From Acidimicrobiaceae bacterium (lineage in GTDB: Bacteria > Actinomycetota > Acidimicrobiia > Acidimicrobiales > RAAP-2), in assembly GCA_003161575.1 (NCBI GenBank), contig PMOE01000075.1, positions 43,831 through 107,830 of the forward strand: DNA of 64,000 nt, written 5' to 3'. Of the stretch, positions 1 to 8,191 are shown one piece after another; within the stretch, counting starts at the first letter, position 1, and every line of letters starts with the position of its first letter. The position numbers and the translations under genes are program-made. The notes under the pieces are model-generated. The model was not told the origin of the DNA. It made no database searches and was given only the letters and a program-made list of their open reading frames with translations.

Positions 1-2032
1 CCACGAGACGGTTGTAGGCGTTCAATCGGTCCGCAGAATCCTCAGGCCACGGCTGGCCGTCAGGTTGCTCCCCCGAGTCGTAACACGGAGCGGTCATGAG
101 CACGACGCGGGCCCCTCCCGACGAGGCGACATTCACCGCCCGCTGCAATTGCGCCTGCACGTAGTGGGCATAGGCCGGATGCAGGATATTGGTCCAGTGC
201 CCGTTGTAGGTCCGATCGAGCACCTCCCAACGACCGGCCAGCACTACGACGACGTTGGGGTGGAAGGAGGAGATCCACTTCCGCCATTGCTCAGGCCATT
301 GCGTCGCTGTCGGGGAGTCGGGCTCGCATGCGCGGACCACCGGGTTGGTGACCCCGTGGAGTTGCACCTCGGTTCCGAGTACCACCCCGCAGCCGAGCTG
401 ACCTTGGTCGTTCTCGGTGAAGTCGTAGGTCTTCTGCAGCGAGGCGGCGTCGATCCCAATGCCGAGGGTGAGGGCGGTCGAGTCACCCACCATGAGGACC
501 CGCACCTTGGGCCCGGTATAGAGCACCGGATGGGTACCCGGGGTCGTCACAGCAATCGCCGGCGGAGCGGTGGCCGCGATGACCACCGCCACAGTGGCCA
601 GGGCGGCGACCGGGGTCGCCACCCAGGCTCGCCAGTCCGAGAAAAACGTGCCTTGACGGACAGGCCGCTCGACGAGATAGAAGGAAACGGTCGCCACTGA
701 GACGGTGGCCAGCACCCGAACACCGAAGAGGGTGTAGCCGGTCAGCCCCGTCCGGGCACTGTCAATCCAAATGAATAGCGGATAGTGCCAGAGGTACATC
801 CCATAGGAGATCCGCCCGAGATATCGGAGCGGGGCGATCGACAAGGCCACGGCGACCGGGGAGCGCTGCGCGCACACTGCTGACACCAACACCGCCGCGG
901 TGCCAAGCGCGGCGAGCAGGAAATCGCCCCGCCAGAGCAGCGCGTCGCTGTACTCGAGATGCGACCAGAACAGAGCACTAGCGAGGACCCCGAGCACACC
1001 TGTCACGGCCAATACGGCGCGAGACAGTGGGGTCACCGCCGCCCAACCCGGGTCACCACCCGGGGCGCGGCGACGGCTCGCTCGGGTACCCGGCGCCGTG
1101 GAGAGCGTTCCCGCTTCACGGCGGTGGCGGGCGACGAGCGCCAGGGTCACCGCCAGCGATGCCCCGACCAGCAGGCACTGGGCGTGGGTGTCGGTCCCGT
1201 AGTAAAGGCGGGTCAAGCTGCCGTTCGGCTGGTAGAGGAGGGCCATCTCGACCGCCGAGGCCACCGTGCCGACCACACAGACTCCGAGGAGCACCCGCAG
1301 GCTGGAGGTGAGCTTCATGACGGCGAGCACGACCAGCGGCCAAATCAAATAGAACTGTTCTTCGATGGCCAGGGACCACGTGTGGGTGAGAGGCGAAGGC
1401 AGCCCGGTCTGGTTGAAGTAGTTGGAGCCGATCAAGATGAAGTGCCAGTTGGCCACGTAGAAAAGGCTCGACAACGCGTCGAGGCGCAGGTCCGGGTACG
1501 TGCCTCGGGGCACGATGACTGCGGCGTAGAACGCGACAAAGACCAAGACGAGCAGCAAGGCCGGCAGGAGCCGCCTCGCCCGTCGGGCCCAGAACGCACC
1601 CAGGCGGATGGTCCTGATTCGTTGCCATTCGGCGATCAGCAACGAGGTGATCAAGAAGCCCGAGAGGACGAAGAAGCTGTCGACGCCGAGGAACCCGCCG
1701 GCCAACCACGGGATGCCCCCGTGGTACGCCATCACGCCGAGTACCGCAAAGGCCCGGACGCCGTCGAGGGCCGGGATATACGAGAGATTCGGCTGGTCGT
1801 GCGGGGCGTCGGGATCTGGAGGCGCCGTCTCGGGTGGCACCGTGCCCCTCCACTCAGGCTCGGTAGGCGGCCCTGCAGCCCCGGCCGTCCCACCTTGGGC
1901 GACCTCGCCGGGCACCGGCGAGGCTGTCCACGATTCCTGGGCCACTGGGTCAGGCACCTCTCTTTTGGTGGGCTCAGGCCGCCCGGATCCATCGGACTCT
2001 TCGACAGGATCCCGGCCTGGGGTCGGGGTCAT
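1..2032 (-). CDS. Membrane acyltransferase-3 / SGNH fusion (OafA-like), C-terminus cut by window edge
   Basis: Predicted integral-membrane O-acyltransferase for a cell-envelope polysaccharide or glycolipid. From an ATG at 2032 the minus strand stays open for about 677 codons to the window edge. The first ~70 residues are a Pro/Glu/Asp-rich tail. The acyltransferase-3 signature follows (ALDGVRAFAVLGVMAYHGG with the conserved His, then GVDSFFVLSGFLIT). A run of hydrophobic segments reaches to about base 600. An SGNH esterase block then opens with VLMVGDSTALTLG near base 500, where the Ser would be the nucleophile. The second part of the SGNH triad is outside the window. The substrate cannot be told. 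It is divergent from the CHAP gene at 2172. Confidence 0.85.
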   Translation of the reverse strand, partial: MTPTPGRDPVEESDGSGRPEPTKREVPDPVAQESWTASPVPGEVAQGGTAGAAGPPTEPEWRGTVPPETAPPDPDAPHDQPNLSYIPALDGVRAFAVLGVMAYHGGIPWLAGGFLGVDSFFVLSGFLITSLLIAEWQRIRTIRLGAFWARRARRLLPALLLVLVFVAFYAAVIVPRGTYPDLRLDALSSLFYVANWHFILIGSNYFNQTGLPSPLTHTWSLAIEEQFYLIWPLVVLAVMKLTSSLRVLLGVCVVGTVASAVEMALLYQPNGSLTRLYYGTDTHAQCLLVGASLAVTLALVARHRREAGTLSTAPGTRASRRRAPGGDPGWAAVTPLSRAVLAVTGVLGVLASALFWSHLEYSDALLWRGDFLLAALGTAAVLVSAVCAQRSPVAVALSIAPLRYLGRISYGMYLWHYPLFIWIDSARTGLTGYTLFGVRVLATVSVATVSFYLVERPVRQGTFFSDWRAWVATPVAALATVAVVIAATAPPAIAVTTPGTHPVLYTGPKVRVLMVGDSTALTLGIGIDAASLQKTYDFTENDQGQLGCGVVLGTEVQLHGVTNPVVRACEPDSPTATQWPEQWRKWISSFHPNVVVVLAGRWEVLDRTYNGHWTNILHPAYAHYVQAQLQRAVNVASSGGARVVLMTAPCYDSGEQPDGQPWPEDSADRLNAYNRLV

Positions 2033-2171
2033 TTTCGCAGATCAACAGCGCTCCTCGCCGTCACGCTGGCGGACCGCGTCGGTGCAGGTGACACCGGGCG
2101 CGCCCTGCCGCTGGGTAGCGTGGGTCCCTTCTCGACCGATACAACGCCGGAGCGGCTGGGACCCACACACG

Positions 2172-2966
2172 ATGCCTACGCAGGGAGCTCAGCGGGGGCG
2201 CCCCCTCGCCACCTCGAGGGGTTCGGATCGTTCGTTGACCCGTCTTGGGGACACGGTCCCACCACGACCACTCGGGCGGCGGGTACCGTCCGCACCCGAA
2301 GGTCGACGACGGAGTCGGCCCCGGCTCGCACGCCGGCGTGCCGTCGGGGCAGTGGTCGTACTGGCTGTCGTGCTGGTTGGCCTCGGCTATGCCTGGGTGG
2401 CGAGAGGACCCCAGCTCTCCGCGATGCGGGCCCGCATCGTCTCGATAGCCCAGAGCCAGATCGGCTACACGACGGATCCTCCGAGCTCCTACTGCAACAA
2501 ATACAGCGCCTTCTGGAGCTCGGGTTCTCAGAGCTGCGCGTCTGGGAACGAGAGTGAACAGTGGTGCGCGGACTTCGCCGCCTGGGTCTGGCAGAGGGCC
2601 GGGGCCCTCGTGACCTACCAGTTCATCCATGGCGACCTGAACTCGTCCTCGGCCAGTTTCTACGAATGGGGCGTGGCCCACGGAACCTGGCACCCCGTCG
2701 GATCGGAGTACTCTCCTCAGCCCGGTGACGTCGCCGTCTACGGCCTCGACTCGGCGACCCTCTCGGCCACCCACGTTGCCGTGGTCACTGGCTACACATC
2801 GGGCAATCGCGGCCCCGACGTGGTCAACGGTGATGGAGACCGCACCGGCTTCAGCGTGGTCGAGACGGGCACCAACCAGTACCGGGCCGATACGAAGGGA
2901 ACCGGGAGCAGGCTCTCGGGATACGTATCGCCGAGCCACCCTGCGGACACAGCCCAGAGCAGCTGA
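2172..2966 (+). CDS. Membrane-anchored CHAP-domain amidase/peptidase
   Basis: A 264-residue protein with an Arg/Pro-rich N-terminus, one membrane segment at about residues 57-75 (VGAVVVLAVVLVGLGYAW), and an outside CHAP domain from about residue 85. The catalytic Cys is in SEQWCADFAAWVWQRAG and the His in ATHVAVVTGY. The extra Cys pair around SYCNKY and QSCASG could form a disulfide. CHAP domains cleave peptidoglycan peptide or amide bonds, so a role in wall remodelling is inferred. The ATG at 2172 is chosen because it keeps the basic, membrane and CHAP parts. The frame is open further upstream, but that stretch is antisense to the acyltransferase. No strong ribosome site is visible. Confidence 0.82.
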   Translation: MPTQGAQRGRPLATSRGSDRSLTRLGDTVPPRPLGRRVPSAPEGRRRSRPRLARRRAVGAVVVLAVVLVGLGYAWVARGPQLSAMRARIVSIAQSQIGYTTDPPSSYCNKYSAFWSSGSQSCASGNESEQWCADFAAWVWQRAGALVTYQFIHGDLNSSSASFYEWGVAHGTWHPVGSEYSPQPGDVAVYGLDSATLSATHVAVVTGYTSGNRGPDVVNGDGDRTGFSVVETGTNQYRADTKGTGSRLSGYVSPSHPADTAQSS

Positions 2967-3035
2967 CGCGCGCCGTGCTCGCGTCGTCTGGTACTCACCG
3001 GAGGTCGTTCAGTTGATCTTGAACCACAGACCCCA

Positions 3036-4502
3036 TTACGTCTGGGGCGTAAATCCCGCGGGCAGTCCGATCGACTTCTTCTCCAGGAAATTCTCGAGGC
3101 CTTCGGGTCCGAACTCACGGCCGACGCCCGACTCCTTGAAACCACCGAACGGGGTGGCGAAGTCGATTGGTGTAGCGGTGTTCAGCATGTAAGTGCCGGT
3201 GCGGACCTGTCGGGCTATGCCCAGTCCCCGGTCGTTGTCGTTCGTCCAGACCGAACCGCACAAACCGTAGTTGGAATCATTGGCGATCGACACCGCATCG
3301 GCATCGTCGTCATAAGGAATCACCGCCAGGACCGGACCGAAGATCTCCTCTTGGGCAATCTTCATCTTGTTGTCCACGCCAACGAAGACCGTCGGGTCGA
3401 CGTACCAGCCCTTGTCGAGCCCGGCCGGCCGGCCACCACCGATGGCGACGGTGGCCCCCTCCTCGCGACCACTGCGGATGTAGCCCTCGATGCGGTCCCG
3501 CTGGCGCTCAGCGACGACCGGGCCCACTTCGGTGGTCGGGTCGAGCGGATCGCCCACCGGCAGGGCCCCCACCGCCTCGACCAGAGCGTCCACCACTTCG
3601 TCATAGCGGCCGCGGGGGGCCAGGATCCGGGTCTGGGCGATGCAGGCTTGCCCGTTGTTCATGATCGCGTTGGGCAGGAGCATCGGCATGACCGCACCAA
3701 TATCGGCGTCATCAAGGATGATGGCAGCCGACTTCCCACCGAGTTCGAGGGTGCAGCGCTTGAGGCGCTCCCCACAGAGGCCACCGATCCGCTTGCCGCC
3801 GACCGAGGAGCCGGTGAAGGAGATCTTGTCGACGCCGGGGTGGGTAACGAGGTGCTCGCCCACCTCGCGGCCGGCCGGCACTATCGAGAGCACTCCCTCT
3901 GGCAGTCCGGCTTCCGAGAAGATCTCGGCCAGCCGGAACGCGTCCAGCGGGGTCTCAGGAGCGGGCTTGTAGACGACCGTGCAGCCGGCCAATAGGGACG
4001 GGGCCAGCTTGGCCGAGGCAATGAAGAGGGGCACGTTCCACGGGGCGATGGCACCGACCACTCCGACCGGCTCTTTGGTGACCAGCACCTGCGGGCTGAG
4101 GACGCCCGAGCGCACCTCGTCGAAGGCGAACGAGTCGGCCAGACCGGCGTAGTAGTTGAAGACCATCGAAGGTGCGAGCACCTGGCCGAGCTGAGCCCAG
4201 CTCACCGGTGACCCCATCTCGGTCGAGATGATCTCGGCCATGTCGACCATCTCGGCGGTGATGGCGTCGGCCACCTTCACCAGGATCTGGGCGCGGTCTT
4301 CTGGGCTCATGTGTGGCCAGTCACCGTGATCGAAGGCGTGGCGGGCGGCGGCGACCGCCTTGTCGATGTCCCCTTCGGTGGCGTCGGGAACCCGGGCGAC
4401 AACCTCCTCGGTCGACGGGGAGATGACGTCGATCGTGCCCGTCCCTTCGGGTGCAACCCAGCTCCCGCCGATGAACAGTCGGTCGTAGTCCTTGATGGCC
4501 AT
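3036..4502 (-). CDS. NAD(P)-dependent aldehyde dehydrogenase
   Basis: A 488-residue class-3-fold aldehyde dehydrogenase of normal length that oxidises an aldehyde to an acid. Visible motifs are APWNVPLF (active-site Asn), FTGSSVGG (cofactor binding), LELGGKSAAIILDDAD (general-base Glu) and NNGQACIAQTRIL (nucleophilic Cys). The C-terminus has PFGGFKESGVGREFG, typical of the betaine/gamma-aminobutyraldehyde group, but the substrate cannot be fixed. The ATG at 4502 has a strong Shine-Dalgarno (GAGGAGG) 5-6 bases upstream, so the in-frame extension to 4760 is rejected. The next gene upstream, on the same strand, ends at 4655. Confidence 0.93.
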   Translation of the reverse strand: MAIKDYDRLFIGGSWVAPEGTGTIDVISPSTEEVVARVPDATEGDIDKAVAAARHAFDHGDWPHMSPEDRAQILVKVADAITAEMVDMAEIISTEMGSPVSWAQLGQVLAPSMVFNYYAGLADSFAFDEVRSGVLSPQVLVTKEPVGVVGAIAPWNVPLFIASAKLAPSLLAGCTVVYKPAPETPLDAFRLAEIFSEAGLPEGVLSIVPAGREVGEHLVTHPGVDKISFTGSSVGGKRIGGLCGERLKRCTLELGGKSAAIILDDADIGAVMPMLLPNAIMNNGQACIAQTRILAPRGRYDEVVDALVEAVGALPVGDPLDPTTEVGPVVAERQRDRIEGYIRSGREEGATVAIGGGRPAGLDKGWYVDPTVFVGVDNKMKIAQEEIFGPVLAVIPYDDDADAVSIANDSNYGLCGSVWTNDNDRGLGIARQVRTGTYMLNTATPIDFATPFGGFKESGVGREFGPEGLENFLEKKSIGLPAGFTPQT

Positions 4503-4654
4503 GGCCCCTCCTCGGTGTCGAGCAACGCGAAGAGCGCGCTCCAAATCTTGTGCCTCGATGGTAGTCACCGCCCGGCAATGGCGAAACCTGAGCTCGGCCT
4601 GTGAGGAGGGCGGTGAAGAACGCCCTGGGTGCCACCCTTGGGCGCCGTTCGGCC

Positions 4655-5029
4655 TCAAGCCCCCAGGGGCCACTCCACGTGCGCCTGGATCGACCCACCG
4701 GGGTCGATCCACCCCTTGGAGGCTGCGAAGTCGCACATGCCGGCGAACCGCTCGTCCCACCCCTCCCCCACCTGGCCCTCGGCGTGGAACCGCACGGCTT
4801 CTGGACGGATGAAGGCCTCGCCAGACTCGGCCAGGTGCCCCACGTTGGCCGCGGCCAGCACGTCGCCCAGCCGATGGACATCGGCCGTCGAGTGGGGTGA
4901 CGCCTCGTCAGGTGAGGCGACCCGGACGGCGAATCGCCCGGTGTCGTCGGCCTCGGCGAGCACCACCGTCACCCGCTGGAGGTCGACGACCATCTCCACG
5001 TCGAGAGACCCTACTTGGCCGCTCGACAT
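4655..5029 (-). CDS. Small conserved-looking protein of unknown function
   Basis: A 124-residue acidic soluble protein that I do not recognise. It begins MSSGQVGSLDVEMVV and has an alternating hydrophobic pattern, suggesting a mixed alpha/beta fold (VTVVLAEADDTGRFAVRVA). There is no signal peptide or membrane segment. The start has GGAG 4 bases upstream. It is divergent from the phosphotransferase at 5041, with only 11 bases between start codons. It lies upstream of the aldehyde dehydrogenase on the same strand, with about 150 bases between them. Confidence 0.65.
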   Translation of the reverse strand: MSSGQVGSLDVEMVVDLQRVTVVLAEADDTGRFAVRVASPDEASPHSTADVHRLGDVLAAANVGHLAESGEAFIRPEAVRFHAEGQVGEGWDERFAGMCDFAASKGWIDPGGSIQAHVEWPLGA

Positions 5030-5034
5030 AGGCT
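5029..5034 (+). promoter_or_regulatory. -10 box, leaderless start of phosphotransferase gene
   Basis: TAGGCT ends 6 bases before the GTG at 5041, and GAGACC lies 18 bases upstream as a weak -35. It overlaps the start codon of the divergent gene, so the two genes may compete for transcription. Confidence 0.4.
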
Positions 5035-5040
5035 CCGGGC

Positions 5041-6129
5041 GTGCCCGACATCGATCAGCGTGACCCCGCCGAAGTGTGCGACTCGCTCTCCCGCTGGCTC
5101 GCCACCAAACTGCCGGCGGGCTCGGACCCGACCGTGTGCAACGTCAACGCCCCCGCCTCCAACGGATTCTCCAACGAGACGATCTTGTGCACCGCCACCT
5201 GGCGGGAGGGAGGCGAGCCAGCCGACCACCGCCTGGTCGTGCGGATCGCGCCGACCAAACACCTGTTGTTCCTCGACGCCGACTTCTCTTTGCAGTACCG
5301 GGTAATGAAGACCTTGGCCGACGGGGGTGCGGGCATGCCGCTGCCCCCGCTCGGATGGTATGAGGAAGACCCTTCGTGGATGGGGGTCCCCTTCTTCATC
5401 ATGGATCACGTCGACGGTCGAGTCCCCGCTGACAATCTTCCCTACACCATGGAGGGTTGGGTCATAGAGGCCACCCCCCAAGAGCAGGAACAGATGTGGT
5501 GGAGCGGCCTCGATGCGCTCGCCGAAGTCCACCGCACCGACTGGAGGGGACTCGGGCTCGACTGGCTCGGCGACCCCGACCGCGGCAAGCCCGGGCTCGA
5601 TCAGCAGCTGACCTACTACCGGGAATTCCTCGACTGGTCGTCGAAGGGTCGACCCCAGCCCGTGGCCGAAGCCAGCTGGGAATGGTTGGTCGAGCACCGG
5701 CCTGCCGAGGAGGGCGACGTGGTCCTATGTTGGGGGGACAGCCGGATCGGCAACATCATCTGGGACGATTTCCGGCCTCGGGCCGTCCTCGACTGGGAGA
5801 TGGCCACACTCGGACAGTGCGAGCTCGATCTCGGTTGGTGGCTGTACTTCGACCGCCAGTTCACAGAAGGTTTGTCGCTGCCCCGCCCGGCCGGGTTCCC
5901 TTCACGGGAGGCAACCATCGAGCGTTACTCCGAGCTCATGGGACGACCTATGGAGCATCTCGAGTACTACGAGATCTTCGCTGGCTTCCGGTTCGCGGTC
6001 ATTATGTGCCGCCTCACCGACCTGCTCGTCGAAAGCGGCCAGCTCCCGGCCGACACCGACATGGGAACCAACAATCTGGCCACCCAGTTCACCGCCCAGC
6101 TACTCGGGCTCCCGTCGCCGGCCGGCTAA
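5041..6129 (+). CDS. APH-family phosphotransferase (ACAD10/11 N-terminal-like)
   Basis: A 362-residue kinase-fold protein. The APH catalytic block VLCWGDSRIGNIIWDD is followed by AVLDWEMATLGQCELDLGWW, which supplies the Brenner Asp/Asn and the metal-binding Asp. The N-terminal lobe has the nucleotide-binding strand region GFSNETILCTATW. In actinobacteria such stand-alone proteins occur with acyl-CoA and aldehyde metabolism genes and resemble the kinase part of ACAD10/11, so phosphorylation of a small hydroxyl metabolite is more likely than antibiotic resistance; this is inference. Start is GTG at 5041. Confidence 0.85.
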   Translation: MPDIDQRDPAEVCDSLSRWLATKLPAGSDPTVCNVNAPASNGFSNETILCTATWREGGEPADHRLVVRIAPTKHLLFLDADFSLQYRVMKTLADGGAGMPLPPLGWYEEDPSWMGVPFFIMDHVDGRVPADNLPYTMEGWVIEATPQEQEQMWWSGLDALAEVHRTDWRGLGLDWLGDPDRGKPGLDQQLTYYREFLDWSSKGRPQPVAEASWEWLVEHRPAEEGDVVLCWGDSRIGNIIWDDFRPRAVLDWEMATLGQCELDLGWWLYFDRQFTEGLSLPRPAGFPSREATIERYSELMGRPMEHLEYYEIFAGFRFAVIMCRLTDLLVESGQLPADTDMGTNNLATQFTAQLLGLPSPAG

Positions 6130-6157
6130 GGACGCCAACCCCTCGCATTCCTCGGGC

Positions 6158-6559
6158 TCAGGTCGTGAGCGGAGAGGCGGGGTCACCCGGGCCGAGCACG
6201 CCCCCCGACCGGAGCCTCGCAACGAGCCAGGCCACGCTGTCGGGCTCACCCATGGCGGCCTCCCACCCGTCCACGAGACGTTCGAGTTCGTCTCGGTCCG
6301 ACACCAGCCCCACCACCGAGACGGTCATGCCCTCGACTTCGGTCTCGTCCTCTCGATGGGAGCCCGATACGTGGATTCCGCCGAAGGGATCGGCCCACTC
6401 ACGGGGTACGGGTTCTCGCATCACGTAGAGCTCCCCGGTGTCCTCCACCCAGTTGAGCTCGTGGCGGACGCCGTACTTGTCCCGCCATTCAATGCCCAAC
6501 TCAAGTTCGGCGGAGCTGCGCCGTCTCTCGTCCTCGTCGTAGAACTCCTCTATGTCCAC
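6158..6559 (-). CDS. Small acidic protein of unknown function
   Basis: A 133-residue Glu/Asp-rich soluble protein that I do not recognise. It contains IEWRDKYGVRHELNWVEDTG, a beta-strand-like stretch, and a C-terminal helix DELERLVDGWEAAMG. The start is chosen as GTG at 6559 because TACAGT lies 7 bases upstream; a GTG at 6568 and longer in-frame extensions are less likely. It is divergent from the regulator at 6666. Confidence 0.6.
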   Translation of the reverse strand: MDIEEFYDEDERRRSSAELELGIEWRDKYGVRHELNWVEDTGELYVMREPVPREWADPFGGIHVSGSHREDETEVEGMTVSVVGLVSDRDELERLVDGWEAAMGEPDSVAWLVARLRSGGVLGPGDPASPLTT

Positions 6560-6566
6560 CGGGGGC

Positions 6567-6572
6567 ACTGTA
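6567..6572 (-). promoter_or_regulatory. -10 box, leaderless start at 6559
   Basis: TACAGT on the minus strand ends 7 bases before GTG 6559. This spacing decides between two GTG candidates. Confidence 0.4.
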
Positions 6573-6665
6573 GTGGGTGCCTTCGCAGGTGGCCCTCCAG
6601 GCCTCAGCGGACATCTCCCGACGAGTGGGAGGTGCAGAGGGAGGAGGAGCGCCCAACCTCGCTGC

Positions 6666-7406
6666 ATGCGACGAGTTGCACTTCGACCGATCGACCAAAT
6701 GGCCGCCGAATGGGAGGCCACCTGCCGGTCCCCCGAGTCCCTGCTTGCCCTGAGTCGGCTGGCCGAAGCAGAAGTTGAGGTGGCGGCCCTCGGCGTCAGC
6801 GACCTCGGCGCCCTGCTCGGCGCACTCCGCCGAGCCGAAGGCCCCGAGGAGCGAGATCATGCTGCCCGGATACTTCAGGCCATGCTCCGCTCGCAAGCGG
6901 TCCACCCGCTCGTTCCCCGGGCCATTCTGCAAGCCCTCGTCCCGGGTCTGATCACCGTGGCCCAGCGGCTCGGCTGGGGAGCCGGTGGGGAGTGGGACGA
7001 CGGGGGGGCGTTCTTCGCCGACCTTCTGGCGACGGCCTGGGAGGTGATCGTCGCCTGGTCCGGGCAAGATCGGAGCTATGCCGTGCTCGACCTTTTGTCG
7101 GCCATCCGGTGCCGCCTCCGGCGTGAGGCCGAACGCCACCGGGCGACTCGGCGGCACGTGGCCCTGGGACTCGACGCCGACAGCACCGGGCCGCCCGATC
7201 ATTCGGGCGGGATCACCGACCTCGACGTCCTGGCCCGGGCCATCGAGACCCTGGCCGGCCAGGGTCTCGATGCAAGCGACGCCGCGGTCCTCTACGGCAA
7301 TTGCGTCCTCGGGCTCTCCATCTCCGAGCTCGCCCGGATGACCGGACGGTCCCGCCGCCACCTCGACGGACGTCGCCACCGAGCGGCTCAGGAATTGTGT
7401 GCGTAG
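6666..7406 (+). CDS. Sigma-region-4-like helix-turn-helix regulator
   Basis: A 246-residue all-helical protein. The last ~50 residues look like sigma-70 region 4: LAGQGLDASDAAVLYG, then a helix-turn-helix in LSISELARMTGRSRRHLDGR. A middle stretch (FADLLATAWEVIVAWSG, LLSAIRCRLRREAERHR) resembles sigma region 2 only loosely. A role as an unusual sigma factor or DNA-binding regulator is inferred. The ATG at 6666 has CAACCT 6 bases upstream; ATG 6699 is an alternative. Its end overlaps the next gene by 8 bases, so the trio to 10900 is probably one transcript. Confidence 0.65.
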   Translation: MRRVALRPIDQMAAEWEATCRSPESLLALSRLAEAEVEVAALGVSDLGALLGALRRAEGPEERDHAARILQAMLRSQAVHPLVPRAILQALVPGLITVAQRLGWGAGGEWDDGGAFFADLLATAWEVIVAWSGQDRSYAVLDLLSAIRCRLRREAERHRATRRHVALGLDADSTGPPDHSGGITDLDVLARAIETLAGQGLDASDAAVLYGNCVLGLSISELARMTGRSRRHLDGRRHRAAQELCA

Positions 7407-8169
7407 ATGTGACTATCGTTTCACCGTGGGGGCAGTTGGGGGGGCCACGGATCCGCCAAATGACGATGCTCGGCGAACCGCGCACAAACCACACTGGTGG
7501 GCGGTACTGGCCGTGACATTGGCGCTGATGGCCTTGGTTGCGGCCGTCTCGTCAACAACGCGGCGAGCCCCGAGCCTGGCCACATCCCACGGGACGTCGG
7601 CCCATCGGGTCAGGTCGCCGAACGTGTCCGTCAACTCGACCACCGTTCCTTCGGACGCGATCACTCCCGCCGGCACAGCGGGCACAGCCAGCTCGATCGG
7701 AGCTACTCAAGAGGTTGCGCGGGCCACACCGTCTAACGGGGATCCGACGGGGGCAGGGGGCTCGGCGGCCACCACGGCCCCGGTTACCCCCACTTCGGCT
7801 CCCTCGTCAACGGTGCCGACGCCGGCAACCGGCACGGTGCCGCCTGCGACCACGACGCCCCCGACCGTGGCAGCGTCGGCGAATGGGACGGACACCTTCC
7901 CGGGCAACCTCGAATACCCCGAGAATATCTCGGCCCAATACCCGGTCACCACCGGCGGGGGCGTCACCGCCACCGCCGACTGGTCGGGCGCATCGGACCT
8001 CACCCTCGCCGTTGCGTGCCCTGGGGACCAGGGGTCCCGGAACGGACCAAGTGGATTGTCCGTCTCGGTCGGCGGCAGCGCGGGGACCTGCACGGTCACC
8101 TTGTCCGAGCCCTCATCAGTCCAAGCCACCGTCTCGTACTCGCTCACCGTGCAATACCAGGGGAGTTGA
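7399..8169 (+). CDS. Single-pass membrane protein with Thr/Pro-rich stalk
   Basis: A 256-residue protein: a short basic cytosolic end, a membrane segment at about residues 34-51 (WAVLAVTLALMALVAAV), a ~110-residue Ser/Thr/Pro/Ala-rich stalk (for example PTSAPSSTVPTPATG), and a C-terminal ~80-residue beta-rich outside domain with two Cys (LAVACPGDQG and GTCTVTLSEPS) that may pair. No family is recognised. Start is GTG 7399, inside the end of the regulator gene, implying translational coupling. It is 22 bases from the LysM/BTAD gene, so the three proteins probably act together at the envelope. Confidence 0.7.
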   Translation: MRRCDYRFTVGAVGGATDPPNDDARRTAHKPHWWAVLAVTLALMALVAAVSSTTRRAPSLATSHGTSAHRVRSPNVSVNSTTVPSDAITPAGTAGTASSIGATQEVARATPSNGDPTGAGGSAATTAPVTPTSAPSSTVPTPATGTVPPATTTPPTVAASANGTDTFPGNLEYPENISAQYPVTTGGGVTATADWSGASDLTLAVACPGDQGSRNGPSGLSVSVGGSAGTCTVTLSEPSSVQATVSYSLTVQYQGS

Positions 8170-8191
8170 GACCCGATCAGAAAGGGGAACG

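Noticed and set aside
7538..8191. Long N-terminal extension of the LysM protein
   Set aside because: It overlaps the stalk-protein gene in another frame and is Arg/Pro-rich noise; GTG 8192 begins a normal membrane segment.
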